A DNA stretch of 64,000 nucleotides, taken from the NCBI GenBank assembly GCA_964035575.1, contig OZ037850.1, positions 558,001-622,000 of the forward strand, written 5' to 3'. The translations under genes were made by a program, and so were the position numbers. Shown here in pieces: positions 20,684 through 30,929 of the stretch. This stretch comes from Rhynchopus sp. YZ270_cl-10 (taxonomy: Eukaryota; Euglenozoa; Diplonemea; Diplonemida; Diplonemidae). The notes under the pieces were generated by a model. It searched no databases. It saw only the letters and a program-made list of their open reading frames with translations, and was not told the DNA's origin. Positions within the stretch are counted from its first letter, which is position 1, and every line of letters begins with the position of its first letter.

Positions 20684-23600
20684 TTAAAAGGTATGACTCT
20701 CCGAGTCGCAGAAGCTGTCGGTATCGCTTTGTACACAGGTTTGACGTTCTTCGGTGAGAATATCTGGTGTGAACCATCCGTCAGATATGCCAATTGCTCT
20801 GAGGGAGTCGCGACCCAGCTTTTTTTCGGATATTTCTGCGATGCTGACTTTCTTTTCGATGGGTGGGTGGCTGGTTGCACTTCCAGTCTCTTCTTCCTCC
20901 TCTACGAGGGTGATGGTCCGCTTGCGCACATCCGGTGCAGTGTCTTGCCCTGCCTGCCCAAGAAGGTGGCTATGATGTGCCGCCACCCGCCGTGCATTCA
21001 CCAACGCATTCACGTTCCCTTCAAGCAACAGCTTCGTTGTGGCCAAGGGAGACCCATCGGTGTGGCTGATCTGATTATGCTTCCATCGTCTTGGGGAGGT
21101 GCTGACTGTTGCCTGTGTGTGAGGGGGCTAAGAGGCGAAGAGGCTAAAGGGGCTAAGGGGGGCTCTAGGTTGTATTATACGTGCTCGGCCCGAATACCGT
21201 ATTATTCGGTAGTATACAGTATTATACAGAATTATACGGTATTATACGGTATTATACGGTGCTGCTGGGACCGAATACCGTATAAATTGTACCGTTTTTT
21301 CCGGGTGTCGGTGGGCTGTAATTGGGTGTAATTGGGTGAAATTGGGCAAAAATGCCATTTTTTGCCGTTTTTTGCACTTTTTACTTGCTTTTCGGTCCCC
21401 ACACCCCCAAATTTTCCCGCTTCTGTGCTGTTTCCCTACAAATCAATATAAAATCGAAAACGGCGATGAAAAAGATGCCTTGGTGAGTGGTCACAAATGC
21501 TGCACCTAATGCGAGAATAAAGGACACATGTACCGTTTCCCCCATTTGACCTGCAAGAAATGGCTGCTTTTAAACAGCGGCATTTGCACTTTCGGAATCC
21601 GTCCGGCCAGTGGTGGGGTCAATTTGCCGAAATGGACAAGTTCTCGTTTTTGGTCAATTTCCGCACAGTACACAGTACACAGTACACAGTACACAGTACA
21701 CAGTACACAGTACACAGTACACAGTACACAGTACACAGTACACAGTACACAGTACACAGTACACAGTACACAGTACACAGTACACAGTACACAGTACACA
21801 GTACACAGTACACAGTACACAGTACACAGTACACAGTACACAGTACACAGTACACAGTACACAGTACACAGTACACAGTACACAGTACACAGTACACAGT
21901 ACACAGTACACAGTACACAGTACACAGTACACAGTACACAGTACACAGTACACAGTACACAGTACACAGTACACAGTACACAGTACACAGTACACAGTAC
22001 ACAGTACACAGTACACAGTACACAGTACACAGTACACAGTACACAGTACACAGTACACAGTACACAGTACACAGTACACAGTACACAGTACACAGTACAC
22101 AGTACACAGTACACAGTACACAGTACACAGTACACAGTACACAGTACACAGTACACAGTACACAGTACACAGTACACAGTACACAGTACACAGTACACAG
22201 TACACAGTACACAGTACACAGTACACAGTACACAGTACACAGTACACAGTACACAGTACACAGTACACAGTACACAGTACACAGTACACAGTACACAGTA
22301 CACAGTACACAGTACACAGTACACAGTACACAGTACACAGTACACAGTACACAGTACACAGTACACAGTACACAGTACACAGTACACAGTACACAGTACA
22401 CAGTACACAGTACACAAACCACCTGATTGCCAAAGCCAACTTCCGAAAACCATCACCTGTACCGATACACAAACTCCACGGTCAAAAATAGTATGAAAAA
22501 GTGTTATTATTGGGGTAAACGCCAGGTGGCCTGAAGAGTGGTCTGACCATATTCTCCAGGTATAACAAATACCCAAATAATGCATTGGCGAAGGAATTTT
22601 GTACTTTTGACCACCACAGATTACATGTGTTTTTACCGGTTTCTATGTGCTGATGTGTGCTGGGAAGAATGCCACCAGTGTTACAATTTTACAAGGTAAA
22701 AATGACCCACGTACGTGCGTTGTGAGGAAGAAGGCTGAGTGGGCATGTAGTGCCACAAAATATCTGGAAGGCATACAGTCCCCTGTCCGGTTACCAAAAC
22801 CCGCCCGTCATAGGCGTTCCCACTTTTCGGTGCCACACCCGAAAAGCGGGTGTCGTCACACCCTCTAGTTGAGTATCCCGTTTGACCCGCTCAGAGGCTG
22901 GACCCCACCGTATGAGCAAGCAAAACAGGTCACCCCCTGGTAAGCCCCCCTCAAAAACACCTGAGTTGTGCTAGTGGTGTGACTGGGTGTAATTGGTTGT
23001 AATTGGGTGTAATTGGGCTGTAATTGGGCGTAATTGGGCAAAATTGGGCTGTACTTGGGTATAATTGGGTATAATTGGGTATAATTGACCCCAGGTGGGT
23101 CCAGATGGGCTGTGTTGGGTCCGGTTGGGTGGGTGAAAAAACGGTACATAAATCGTATAATTAATTATACGAAGTATTCGAATTTTGCAACCTAGAGGGG
23201 GGCTAAGGGGCCAAGGGGCTAAGGAGCGAAGGGGGGTAGGGATGTGTGCAATACCTGTGGTGGTGGGGGGGTGAACGGACGTCCGTCCTCTGCAGCGTGT
23301 AGTGGTGAAGGGGGAGGCGAGGAGCGGCCGCCAGTACCCCAGCCAACAAGGGTTTCTTCTTTGGTTGGGCGGATGCGTTCCTGGTACATAGACATCTGTG
23401 CAATGGTGCGTGCATCCTGTACCTCGTCCGCGACAGGGGAGAAACAGCGCTTCTTCTTCTTCTCAAACGTTGTGGCCAGAATGGTGTTAATGTGTTTGGT
23501 CGCTTGCTCCTCAGAGGTCACCTGGATTTTTGAGTGGTATTTTGCGATCGGCTCGTCTAAGATGACTTCCTTTGGTCCAGTAAAAAACTGCTTTTTTATG

Positions 23601-24307
23601 GAAAAATAGTTTTCAGGGGTTCGGCCGTCGACCGCATCGACACTGCGTAGGGGTGCTCTGCTTTTCTTTTTGCGTATTTTTGGGTCTGGTCGGGGGCGCA
23701 TGCCTTCTTGGAGACCTGCGTTGCAGGGCCAGGAGAGGGGTTGCTTTGTGTCGATCCATTTTCCACAGTTACGTTCGATGAGGTTGTGCATGTACGTCTG
23801 TGTGGCTGCATCGAAGTCTTGGTTGATGCGGGAGAGCAGCGTCTGTCTCTTTGACGACGGTGCAGCAGAGGCAGGCCGCTTCTCCTCACGCACACAACCT
23901 TTTTTGTCCGCACCCTTCATACCACGGTGCTCATTCGTTGCTGACAGCGCCTCCAGTGTGGTGCACACCTGCATCGGGATCGTCGGCGGGCCATTGGTAC
24001 CTTTGCACACCTGATTCAGAGCTTTCCGGTATTTTGCTTGAAAGGTCCCATTCAATCGGAGCTGTTTCAATGAATGGGCTTGGGTGTCGAAAAGGGTTGT
24101 AGTAGTTGTGTTGTTGTTGACGCATTTGTTCGATGGCAACCGAACAGTAGATGACAATACTGCAGCAGAACGTGAAAAGGACCCCGGAAGCGACTTCTTC
24201 AACAGCTTAACTGCACTGGAGATGTCCGGAGCATTTGTGCCCTTGTTGTTGTTATGCCGCGACGAATCAAGATAACTATCCAGAGAGCATAAATCGGGTA
24301 TGGCCAT
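20684..24307 (-). CDS. Disordered protein, two exons split by an element-filled 2.1-kb intron
   Basis: Exon 1 24307-23255, exon 2 21112-20684, phase-0 intron 23254-21113 (donor GTATTG, acceptor CTCACACACAG); 493 residues. Exon 1 ends ..PPPPQ and exon 2 continues ATVSTSPRRWKHNQ without a break. Sequence is Ser/Lys/Pro-rich with an acidic run (VEEEEETGS) and a Ser/Asp tail. A helical part around ..EEQATKHINTILATTFEKKKKR.. is the most ordered. No domain recognised. The intron carries the 21163-23197 element with its 750-bp minisatellite. ATG 24307 is the first true ATG in frame. Confidence 0.75.
21567..21663 (+). repeat. Conserved ~95-bp module, copy 1
   Basis: Reads from TTTTAAAC..CGGCATTTGC through CGGAATCCGTCC, GTGGTGGGGTCAATTTGCCG and AAATGGACAAGTTCTCG to TTTTTGGTCAATTTCCGCA, and runs straight into the minisatellite. 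Other copies: 56873-56970, 51222-51310, 51395-51485, and 25847-25927 inverted; the 3' part only at 25021-25050 inverted. Confidence 0.85.
21664..22417. repeat. Minisatellite (ACAGTAC)~107
   Basis: Perfect or near-perfect 7-bp array of ~754 bp, open in all six frames because 7 is not a multiple of 3 and no stop arises. Apparent long ORFs across it are artefacts. Confidence 0.97.
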
Positions 24308-24455
24308 CTCCACCACTACACATTGTTAATAAATTATGTCAAACAAATAAGGAAGGAAAAAACGTGTCAATGTAGTCTATTTTGGTTGTGGTTGTGGCAG
24401 CGACATATAATGCAAAGAAAATGACCCTTTTTTTTGAACTAGACTATACTCATGG

Positions 24456-24712
24456 ATTACAAAAGATCTTAATTAAGATATGAGCGGAAAACACCGTTTT
24501 TCTAAGATCTTAGTGTTTTCTTAAAATTAAGTAAGATCTTAGTGTTTTGTGTTGAATATCTTAGTTTTTTTTTGTTAAGATCTTAGTTTCCACCAAAAAA
24601 AACTAAGATCTTAAAAACAAAACTAAGATCTTAAAAATAAAGTGGCTACGATCTTAGAAAAAAAAACTAAGATCTTAGTTTTTTGGTGTTTTTTTCCACT
24701 AAGATCTTAGTG
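24456..24712. repeat. AAGATCTTA-rich palindromic cluster
   Basis: At least eight copies of the palindrome TAAGATCTTA or close variants in ~260 bp, separated by A/T-runs. The cluster resumes beyond the inserted element (26044-26100: CTAAGAAGAT, CTAAGATCTTT). Function unknown; it can form several alternative hairpins. Confidence 0.75.
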
Positions 24713-26031
24713 CCACCTGATTTGCAAAAAACGGCAAACCCTCCCAACGCCTCCCAACACCTCCCAACACCCCTCCAATTTAGCCCGAATTTTGGGAATT
24801 TTTTTTTTTGAGGGTGTTCTGTACCCCCTTCTGGAGGGGGTTCCAGGGTGGGGTCCCGGTTCCAAAGTCAAACAAAAAAATAGTGGTGGAAATTTGGGAA
24901 AAATGTATTAATTTAGATGCCCCCAAGGGAAAATCCCGACCTCTGGTGCTGTACTGCTACTGTGTACTGTGTACTGTGTACTGTGTACTGTGTACTGTGT
25001 ACTGTGTACTGTGTACTGTGTACTGTGCCGAAATTGACCAAAAACGAGAACTGTACTGTACTGTACTGTACTGTACTGTACTGTACTGTACTGTACTGTA
25101 CTGTACTGTACTGTACTGTACTGTACTGTACTGTACTGTACTGTACTGTACTGTACTGTACTGTACTGTACTGTACTGTACTGTACTGTACTGTACTGTA
25201 CTGTACTGTACTGTACTGTACTGTACTGTACTGTACTGTACTGTACTGTACTGTACTGTACTGTACTGTACTGTACTGTACTGTACTGTACTGTACTGTA
25301 CTGTACTGTACTGTACTGTACTGTACTGTACTGTACTGAACTCCCAATCCCCTGTGTATACTGTGTATACTGTGTATACTGTGTATACTGTGTATACTGT
25401 GTATACTGTGTATACTGTGTATACTGTGTATACTGTGTATACTGTGTATACTGTGTATACTGTGTATACTGTGTATACTGTGTATACTGTGTATACTGTG
25501 TATACTGTGTATACTGTGTATACTGTGTATACTGTGTATACTGTGTATACTGTGTATACTGTGTATACTGTGTATACTGTGTATACTGTGTATACTGTGT
25601 ATACTGTGTATACTGTGTATACTGTGTATACTGTGTATACTGTGTATACTGTGTATACTGTGTATACTGTGTATACTGTGTATACTGTGTATACTGTGTA
25701 TACTGTGTATACTGTGTATACTGTGTATACTGTGTATACTGTGTATACTGTGTATACTGTGTATACTGTGTATACTGTGTATACTGTGTATACTGTGTAT
25801 ACTGTGTATACTGTGCAGTGTAAGAAAATTGATCACGTATGTACTCAGAACTTGTCCATTTCGGCAAATTGACCCCACCACAGCGAGGACGGATTCCGGA
25901 AATGACAATGCAGGTGTTTAAAAACTTCACCAACGAGAAAAAGGCTCACGCCGGTGGGAAAAAAAGTGTCTCACCTCCCAACGCCCGCCAACGCCTCCCA
26001 ACACCTCCCAACACCCAGCTAATTCAGGTGG
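24713..26031. mobile_element. CCACCTGA-family element with three minisatellites
   Basis: Termini CCACCTGATTT (left) and complement of CCACCTGAATT (right). A TAGTG duplication flanks it (24708-24712; 26032-26036). Removing the element and one TAGTG restores a palindrome with core CCACTAAGATCTTAGTGG plus T6/A6 flanks. Subterminal C-rich repeats (CTCCCAACGCC.. / CCTCCCAACACC) occur at both ends in the same orientation. Cargo: (TACTGTG)~10 at 24957-25027, part of the 95-bp module, (CTGTA)~58 at 25051-25338, (TACTGTGTA)~52 at 25352-25815, then the inverted module. No coding capacity. Confidence 0.8.
24957..25815. repeat. Three adjacent minisatellites of 7, 5 and 9 bp
   Basis: (TACTGTG)~10, (CTGTA)~58 and (TACTGTGTA)~52, separated by a 23-bp fragment of the 95-bp module and a 14-bp spacer (AACTCCCAATCCCC). 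All three units share TACTG. Confidence 0.95.
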
Positions 26032-26327
26032 TAGTGGAAAAAAAAAACTAAGAAGATATCAAAACCCCGCTCAAAAAAAATTTCCCCTTACTAAGATCTT
26101 TTGTTTTCCATGTATACTTTTAGTTTGCCACAAAAAGAAAATACAAAAAGAAAATGAAGGATAGCAAAGAATGCGCAGAGCACGTTATCACATTAAAAAA
26201 AAAATCTATTCGTATCTCTCTTGTTTCCTTTTTTTTGAAAACGGAAAGGGGTTTTATCTTTGTATCAACAATTGCCCATTGTGGGTTCTGCACCAAGGCT
26301 TGTATACTATTTATTTTTGCATGATTT

Positions 26328-27598
26328 TCACGCATGAGGATCTTTTCTTCCTCGTGTGTACAGGCGTTCAAAGGTTGCCTCTTGTTTGCGTGCTTCGTCC
26401 CAACCTTGAGGCTTGTCTCGCTTCACGACGTACTCACGACGTGTATCTTTGAAGACAACTGCTTTAGGAACCTTGGACTTGAAGGCTGGGGAGGGACGTG
26501 TGTCGTTTCCAAACCCACTCTGCACAACCATGCGCTCCGAGGTGGAAGGGCGTACCTTCCCTTTGCTGTCCGTGTCCGGAGCCTTCTTCTTCTTGTCGAG
26601 CCAGTGGCACCCACGCTTCACATTGCTTTGAAACGATGGGGACTGTCGAGTATCACGTGGCTTCCCAAACAACATCTCCTCAGGTCCTCGAGCACGACTT
26701 AAGTTCGGCTGAAACTGCGCCATATGCACGACATCCACATGGGTTTCTAAAGGAAATGGAGAAAATAAAATTGTGACACCTTTAAAAAAAAGCACATACC
26801 CCGTTTTTGTCTTGGAGACAGCGAAACGATGCGCGGGGACAGTCCACGCACTGGGGAGGGTGGGAGGGGTTGGCGCCGGTTGCTCTGCGACCCTGATGTG
26901 AACGAGTGTGCGCGAGAGAACCTGGCGCCTGTTGGGGTGCTGGGCTGGCGGTGGGACGTGGGTGCGATCTGGGCCGCCTCGGAGCTGGTGTCAGACCCTG
27001 CAACGAGGGGGACACGCTGCATCTGCGGCTGGGTGTTGGTGGGGAAGCCTGGTGGGGCATGCGACGCTGGTGTAGCCCTTGTGGGCGTAGCAGTGGTGGG
27101 TGAGATGACGTCGAAGAAGCCTTCGTCGTCGTCTTCCTCATCGCTATCGACCACTGCGAGCATTGCTTTGGATGGCGGTGGCGGAGGAGGAGGTGGCGGC
27201 TGTTGATGAAGCTGCTGCCTCCGCTCCTGCAGATTCACAATCGGCTCCTTATGGGGCAACGCACCCGGTGCACCGTACGGCTGTGTCCTCCCCCGATGGT
27301 CCGTCACGTCACTGCCAGAGTTCCTCGCCGTTGACGGCGGATGGAACGATTTGATATTCGCCTCACTGCTTGGCCTCTTGTGTATCGGGAATGCCTCCTT
27401 GTGGTAAGCACCCTGCGGGCGTGGTGCGTGCACCTGTGGCTGTTGCTGACCCTGTGCAACAGGTGGTTGACCCTGTGCAACGGGCTGGTGGTATGGCTGC
27501 CGTTGTCGGTAAAGGTTGTTCGTTGTCCCTGTCGAGTCTCTAGAACGCCCGCGGCTGTCAAGGGGCGCACCTTTACCGGGTGAAGTGTACGGAAGCAT
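26328..27598 (-). CDS. Disordered Pro/Gln-rich protein, two exons, 53-bp intron
   Basis: Exon 1 27598-26800, exon 2 26746-26328; intron 26799-26747 with GTATGT donor and TTTCCTTTAG acceptor (phase 1); 405 residues. Contains a Gln/Pro N-terminus, a poly-Pro run followed by an acidic patch (VVDSDEEDDDEGFFDV), Ser/Pro-rich linkers with SPR/SPVR motifs (possible kinase sites) and a Lys-rich C-terminal part (KKKKAPDTDSKGK). No domain recognised. The tiny intron with full consensus sites is among the shortest in the window. Confidence 0.8.
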
Positions 27599-27729
27599 CA
27601 AGCATTTGATGCTGCTTTTTTGTCACAATAAATTACCATGGATGCGTTCTGATGCGTGGTGTGAGGTGGTGGTGAACATTTCAAAAAAAAAGCTATAAAA
27701 AAATGGGAGGAAATCTCTCTTTATTATTA

Positions 27730-28275
27730 TTAAAAGCAGGTCATAACGTAGACCCGTTGCTGTTCCTCATGGGACAGCGCTGCGGGCCAGCACATTATCA
27801 TTTCGGCGGAGAGGCCGCGGGTTTCGCAGAAGGCGCGGAATGTTGTGAACTTGACGCGGTGGAGGCCGACGTGGAGGGAGGTGCGTCCTTCGGGGCATGA
27901 GGGGCAGGGGAGGGCGTAGGGGCCTATGGGGGTGGTGCTGATCTGCATGGTCAGGGAGCTGTATGGGTGGTGTGGGTTGCGCTTGGGCAACAGTGTGGAC
28001 GCTGCCTGCCACCACGCCTGCTGCACGGCAGTGCTGCAACCTGCACCCTGTCTGTCAAGAAGCGCACGCATCGCAGCGCGTGCCTCCCCACTCAAAGAGT
28101 CTAAAGACCGTCCCGCCCCCACCACAGGGTTGCTCTCCATCACGTTCACATCCCCCACCCGCCGGTCACTCCCGCTCACCATCCCCAGCTCAATCGAAAA
28201 ACTGAATAAAAGCAAAAATACGAACCCACACACCACCGTCCCGCACACAGCCAAACAGGTCACCACACCCTTCAT
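27730..28275 (-). CDS. Small protein with N-terminal membrane anchor or signal peptide
   Basis: 181 residues. Residues ~5-28 are strongly hydrophobic (VVTCLAVCGTVVCGFVFLLLF), then a probably extracytoplasmic domain. This includes a Cys pair (PCPSCPEGRT) and ..CETRGLSAEMIMCWPA... No family recognised. Its neighbours are also membrane proteins. Confidence 0.75.
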   Translation of the reverse strand: MKGVVTCLAVCGTVVCGFVFLLLFSFSIELGMVSGSDRRVGDVNVMESNPVVGAGRSLDSLSGEARAAMRALLDRQGAGCSTAVQQAWWQAASTLLPKRNPHHPYSSLTMQISTTPIGPYALPCPSCPEGRTSLHVGLHRVKFTTFRAFCETRGLSAEMIMCWPAALSHEEQQRVYVMTCF

Positions 28276-28400
28276 AATCCCTGTTTCAGACGAATCTCGT
28301 TAACTGAGCATCTAAAGTGTAAATATGTCTGTAGAATGATGGTTGAGTTGAAAATATTAAAAAGGAAAAAGTCTATTTTTTTTTCCATCTACTTTATATT

Positions 28401-29138
28401 TCACATTTGAGCCCCCATCGCAGCAATGCTGAGCGAGCAGAACAGCTCGACACAACGTGCCTGGGAGAGGAGGAAGGTGGTGCGTGCGGCGAGGTTGCGG
28501 ACCTCTGTTCGGGACATGTAGGGGGAGAAGATGAGGGTTTTGTCGTAGCTCATGCAGAAGAGCGCTGCGGCGGATGTAAGCAGGGCGAGGGCGACCATCT
28601 GCGCACGCTCTTTCTTGATGAAGACGATTGCAAGGAAGAAGAGGTACAGCCGCAGAAAGAGCAGCGGCACGGCAACGTCGGGAACAGCGTTGTCGACAGC
28701 CTCCTTCTCGAGCTCATCCTTGTTCACCGCCGCCTTTACATCACGCGGGATAACATGGTGCGAAGCAAAGCAGTACACCATCATCACCGGAGGAAACACC
28801 CACGTCAAAGCAAGGAAGTTCTCTTCATCGCTTATCACCCCCAAATGCGCGAGCAGCGCGTTCGCAGGAACGAACATCAAACTGGGCACCGCAACACGAA
28901 CAAATGGTAAGTACTGTACACGGGTTGCGTGACTGCACGCCTTTCGTGTCAACAGACTATCCACCGCAGACATCAAACAACATGCCGCAAACACAAAACC
29001 GTACACAGTCGAGCTAAATGACCTCCCCGCAGCGCCACCAAGGATGGCAGTGGCAAGCAGACTCTGGCCAAATGCTGCAATGCACAAAAGGCGGTCCGCG
29101 GTGAACGATGTCGACGCAGTGTCACCTGCGTCCCTCAT
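28401..29138 (-). CDS. Polytopic membrane protein, function unknown
   Basis: 245 residues, about six to seven hydrophobic helices with a charged loop (VKAAVNKDELEKEAVD) after the fourth. The ATG is directly preceded by CTAAG, a possible trans-splice acceptor. No signature motif; I cannot assign a family. Confidence 0.78.
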   Translation of the reverse strand: MRDAGDTASTSFTADRLLCIAAFGQSLLATAILGGAAGRSFSSTVYGFVFAACCLMSAVDSLLTRKACSHATRVQYLPFVRVAVPSLMFVPANALLAHLGVISDEENFLALTWVFPPVMMVYCFASHHVIPRDVKAAVNKDELEKEAVDNAVPDVAVPLLFLRLYLFFLAIVFIKKERAQMVALALLTSAAALFCMSYDKTLIFSPYMSRTEVRNLAARTTFLLSQARCVELFCSLSIAAMGAQM

Positions 29139-29323
29139 TCTTAGACCGTATCGCTGAGGTGTGAGTAAGGGAGGGGAGGAGAGGAGGGGATGGGGAGGGG
29201 GGAGAATAAAAGAGGTGTTGTTCAGTCGTATTGGTATTCAAAGGTTAGCAAAAAAGAGGTGAAATCTTGTAAAAGATTTGGTGATGTCATGTTGCCTTTG
29301 CTAGTTGGCTGATGCGTGGGGAG

Positions 29324-29665
29324 CAGGGCTTATTCTAGGGGTGTTTGGGGGGGGGAGCTCCCCCCCCCAAATAAATTTGGGGTTTTTTTTACCATGGACT
29401 CCCCCCCCAAAAAAACAAAATTTTCCTGGTTTTCCCCCTGTTTTCACAATTTTCCACGCTTTTTTGCCCTGTTTCAGAACCCCATCAAAGAAAATTCAGA
29501 TCATTGCCCATTTATAAGGGGGATTTTTACACCGTACCCAAAAATTTTTTCGCCTGCGGCGCCAGTTTACCTTATTTTTTCACCCGCGAAAAAAAAAAAA
29601 CCCCCCCAAAAAACAGTGCTCCCCCCCCCCAAATTTGAAAACCCCGAATCCTAGAATAAGCCCTG
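29324..29665. mobile_element. hAT-type MITE (342 bp)
   Basis: Perfect 16-bp terminal inverted repeats CAGGGCTTATTCTAGG at 29324-29339 and 29650-29665, flanked by an 8-bp direct duplication GTGGGGAG (29316-29323; 29666-29673). An 8-bp target duplication with CAGGG-type ends is characteristic of hAT elements. The interior is C/G-run-rich with a palindrome around GGGGAGCTCCCC; no coding capacity. Intact ends suggest a recent insertion. Confidence 0.9.
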
Positions 29666-29693
29666 GTGGGGAGGATAAATAAAAAAATGTGCT

Positions 29694-30929
29694 TTATATT
29701 CCCGGTTCTATTTCCTTCCCATCTGCTGTTGCGGTTGCTGTGAGGAGATGTCCGATTTCTCGTTCGAGTTCGATGCGTTGGTCTTTGAGCTCTTCTTGTT
29801 GTTGTTCTTGCACTCGGGCACGGTCTGCGGAGTATTGGTCTTGGCGTTTTTGGTATTCTGCTTCGGAGATGGCTTCTGCATCTTTTGGGTTTGCGAAGAT
29901 ACGGGTTATTGTCTTGCGGAGTTGGGTGCTGCCGTCGAGCTCGAGGAGCGTTTTCACGGTATCAAGCGCCTTGCCGTGGTCCACTACTTGCTGCTTGGTC
30001 CGCTTGAGTTGCATCATGAGAGACGAATAGGATCCATCTGCACCTCCTGCAGATATCTTTGGGAGCTCTGGCTGCGCCTTCTGTGCGTCTGATGCACGCA
30101 CGCTCTCAGCCACCACATCGCCGTCTACGCTTGGAGACGCCTCAGGAGCCTCCTGCTTGCGTGTGTCCGTGGCGTTGGTTGTGTAGGGCGGTGCTGCAAC
30201 ATCGACACCGTCGTCAAAGATGAGCAGTGGTGCTGTGTTGATCTGCATCGTCTTCGTCACCTCCACGACAGGAGAGTTGCGCAGTAAAGGATGTGTCCTG
30301 CGCAACTCATTCAGCTGCCGCCGTGTCAACGTCGTGCCATCCACCACAGTCGATGCTGTCCGCAAATCCGTCCCTGCTGTCCCAAAGTTTACCTTCCGTT
30401 TCCGCTCTCCTGCAGCCCGATCCCCTCTAGGAACCACAAGCTTGCCATCGGTTATCTCCGTCTGTCTCCGGGTGTACTCTTCGCTAGGGGAAAACTTTAG
30501 TGACTGATGGAGGCCCTGAAAATAACTCATTTTGCTTTGCAGTTGGCGTTCCTTTGTGAAATACTTTCCTTCGTCTTCGTCCCATTTGCCGGCTTTGCGC
30601 ATGATGGACTCTGCTGTGAGCATTTCTGCGACGGAGCGGATGCGGACCTCCCCTGTTCCCTCTACGCCTTGGCAGAAGACGTTGTTGTTGAGCCGCCCGT
30701 TGTGCTTTAGGTAGTGGTCGCAGGCACTCAGGTGCTCCTCGTTGGGTGGGGAGGAGTACACAGGCAGACAGGACGAAGTGATCAGGTCAATGCTCCCTGC
30801 AGAGTCCTGGCTCTCAGGGGTGGAAGGGATGTGGTTGGCCGAAGCGCGGTGGGTAGGTGTTCCGTCCGTCGCATCGCTCTTCCTGCTGCCGTTTCTACTG
30901 CGCAAAGCGCTGGTCTGTCGGAACGACAT
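29694..30929 (-). CDS. Coiled-coil protein, function unknown
   Basis: 411 residues from ATG 30929 (MSFRQTSALRSRNG). N-terminal ~65 residues are Ser/Arg-rich, middle is mixed, and the C-terminal ~120 form a coiled coil (..EYQKRQDQYSADRARVQEQQQEELKDQRIELEREIGHLL..). No intron needed. No family recognised; similar architecture is common in flagellar and basal-body proteins. Confidence 0.78.
   Translation of the reverse strand: MSFRQTSALRSRNGSRKSDATDGTPTHRASANHIPSTPESQDSAGSIDLITSSCLPVYSSPPNEEHLSACDHYLKHNGRLNNNVFCQGVEGTGEVRIRSVAEMLTAESIMRKAGKWDEDEGKYFTKERQLQSKMSYFQGLHQSLKFSPSEEYTRRQTEITDGKLVVPRGDRAAGERKRKVNFGTAGTDLRTASTVVDGTTLTRRQLNELRRTHPLLRNSPVVEVTKTMQINTAPLLIFDDGVDVAAPPYTTNATDTRKQEAPEASPSVDGDVVAESVRASDAQKAQPELPKISAGGADGSYSSLMMQLKRTKQQVVDHGKALDTVKTLLELDGSTQLRKTITRIFANPKDAEAISEAEYQKRQDQYSADRARVQEQQQEELKDQRIELEREIGHLLTATATADGKEIEPGI

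Larger units (their letters stand above)
21163..23197. mobile_element. Intronic TIR element carrying a 107-copy minisatellite
   Basis: Ends are CTCTAGGTTG (21163-21172) and its complement (23188-23197). Just inside both ends are ATTATACG-type runs and TGTAATTGGG-type repeats (21310-21345; 22980-23090). The element sits within a purine simple repeat (GGGGCTAA-like) that continues on both sides. A GGGGG duplication is compatible but uninformative. Inside: one ~95-bp module (21567-21663) directly followed by the (ACAGTAC) array. A CCACCTGATT motif lies at 22420-22429, right after the array. A short unknown reading frame runs 22647-22868. No transposase. Confidence 0.6.

Noticed and set aside
21506-22585. 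Very long open frames (up to ~360 codons) on both strands across the 7-bp array, and similar ones over the other minisatellites
   Set aside because: They arise only because the repeat unit contains no stop in any register; the protein would be pure heptapeptide repeat on both strands.
24713-26031. LTR-type interpretation of the direct C-rich subterminal repeats plus 5-bp duplication
   Set aside because: The outermost sequences are inverted CCACCTGA ends, the direct repeats are ~45 bp of low-complexity C-rich DNA without TG..CA borders, and no retroelement coding or priming signals are seen.
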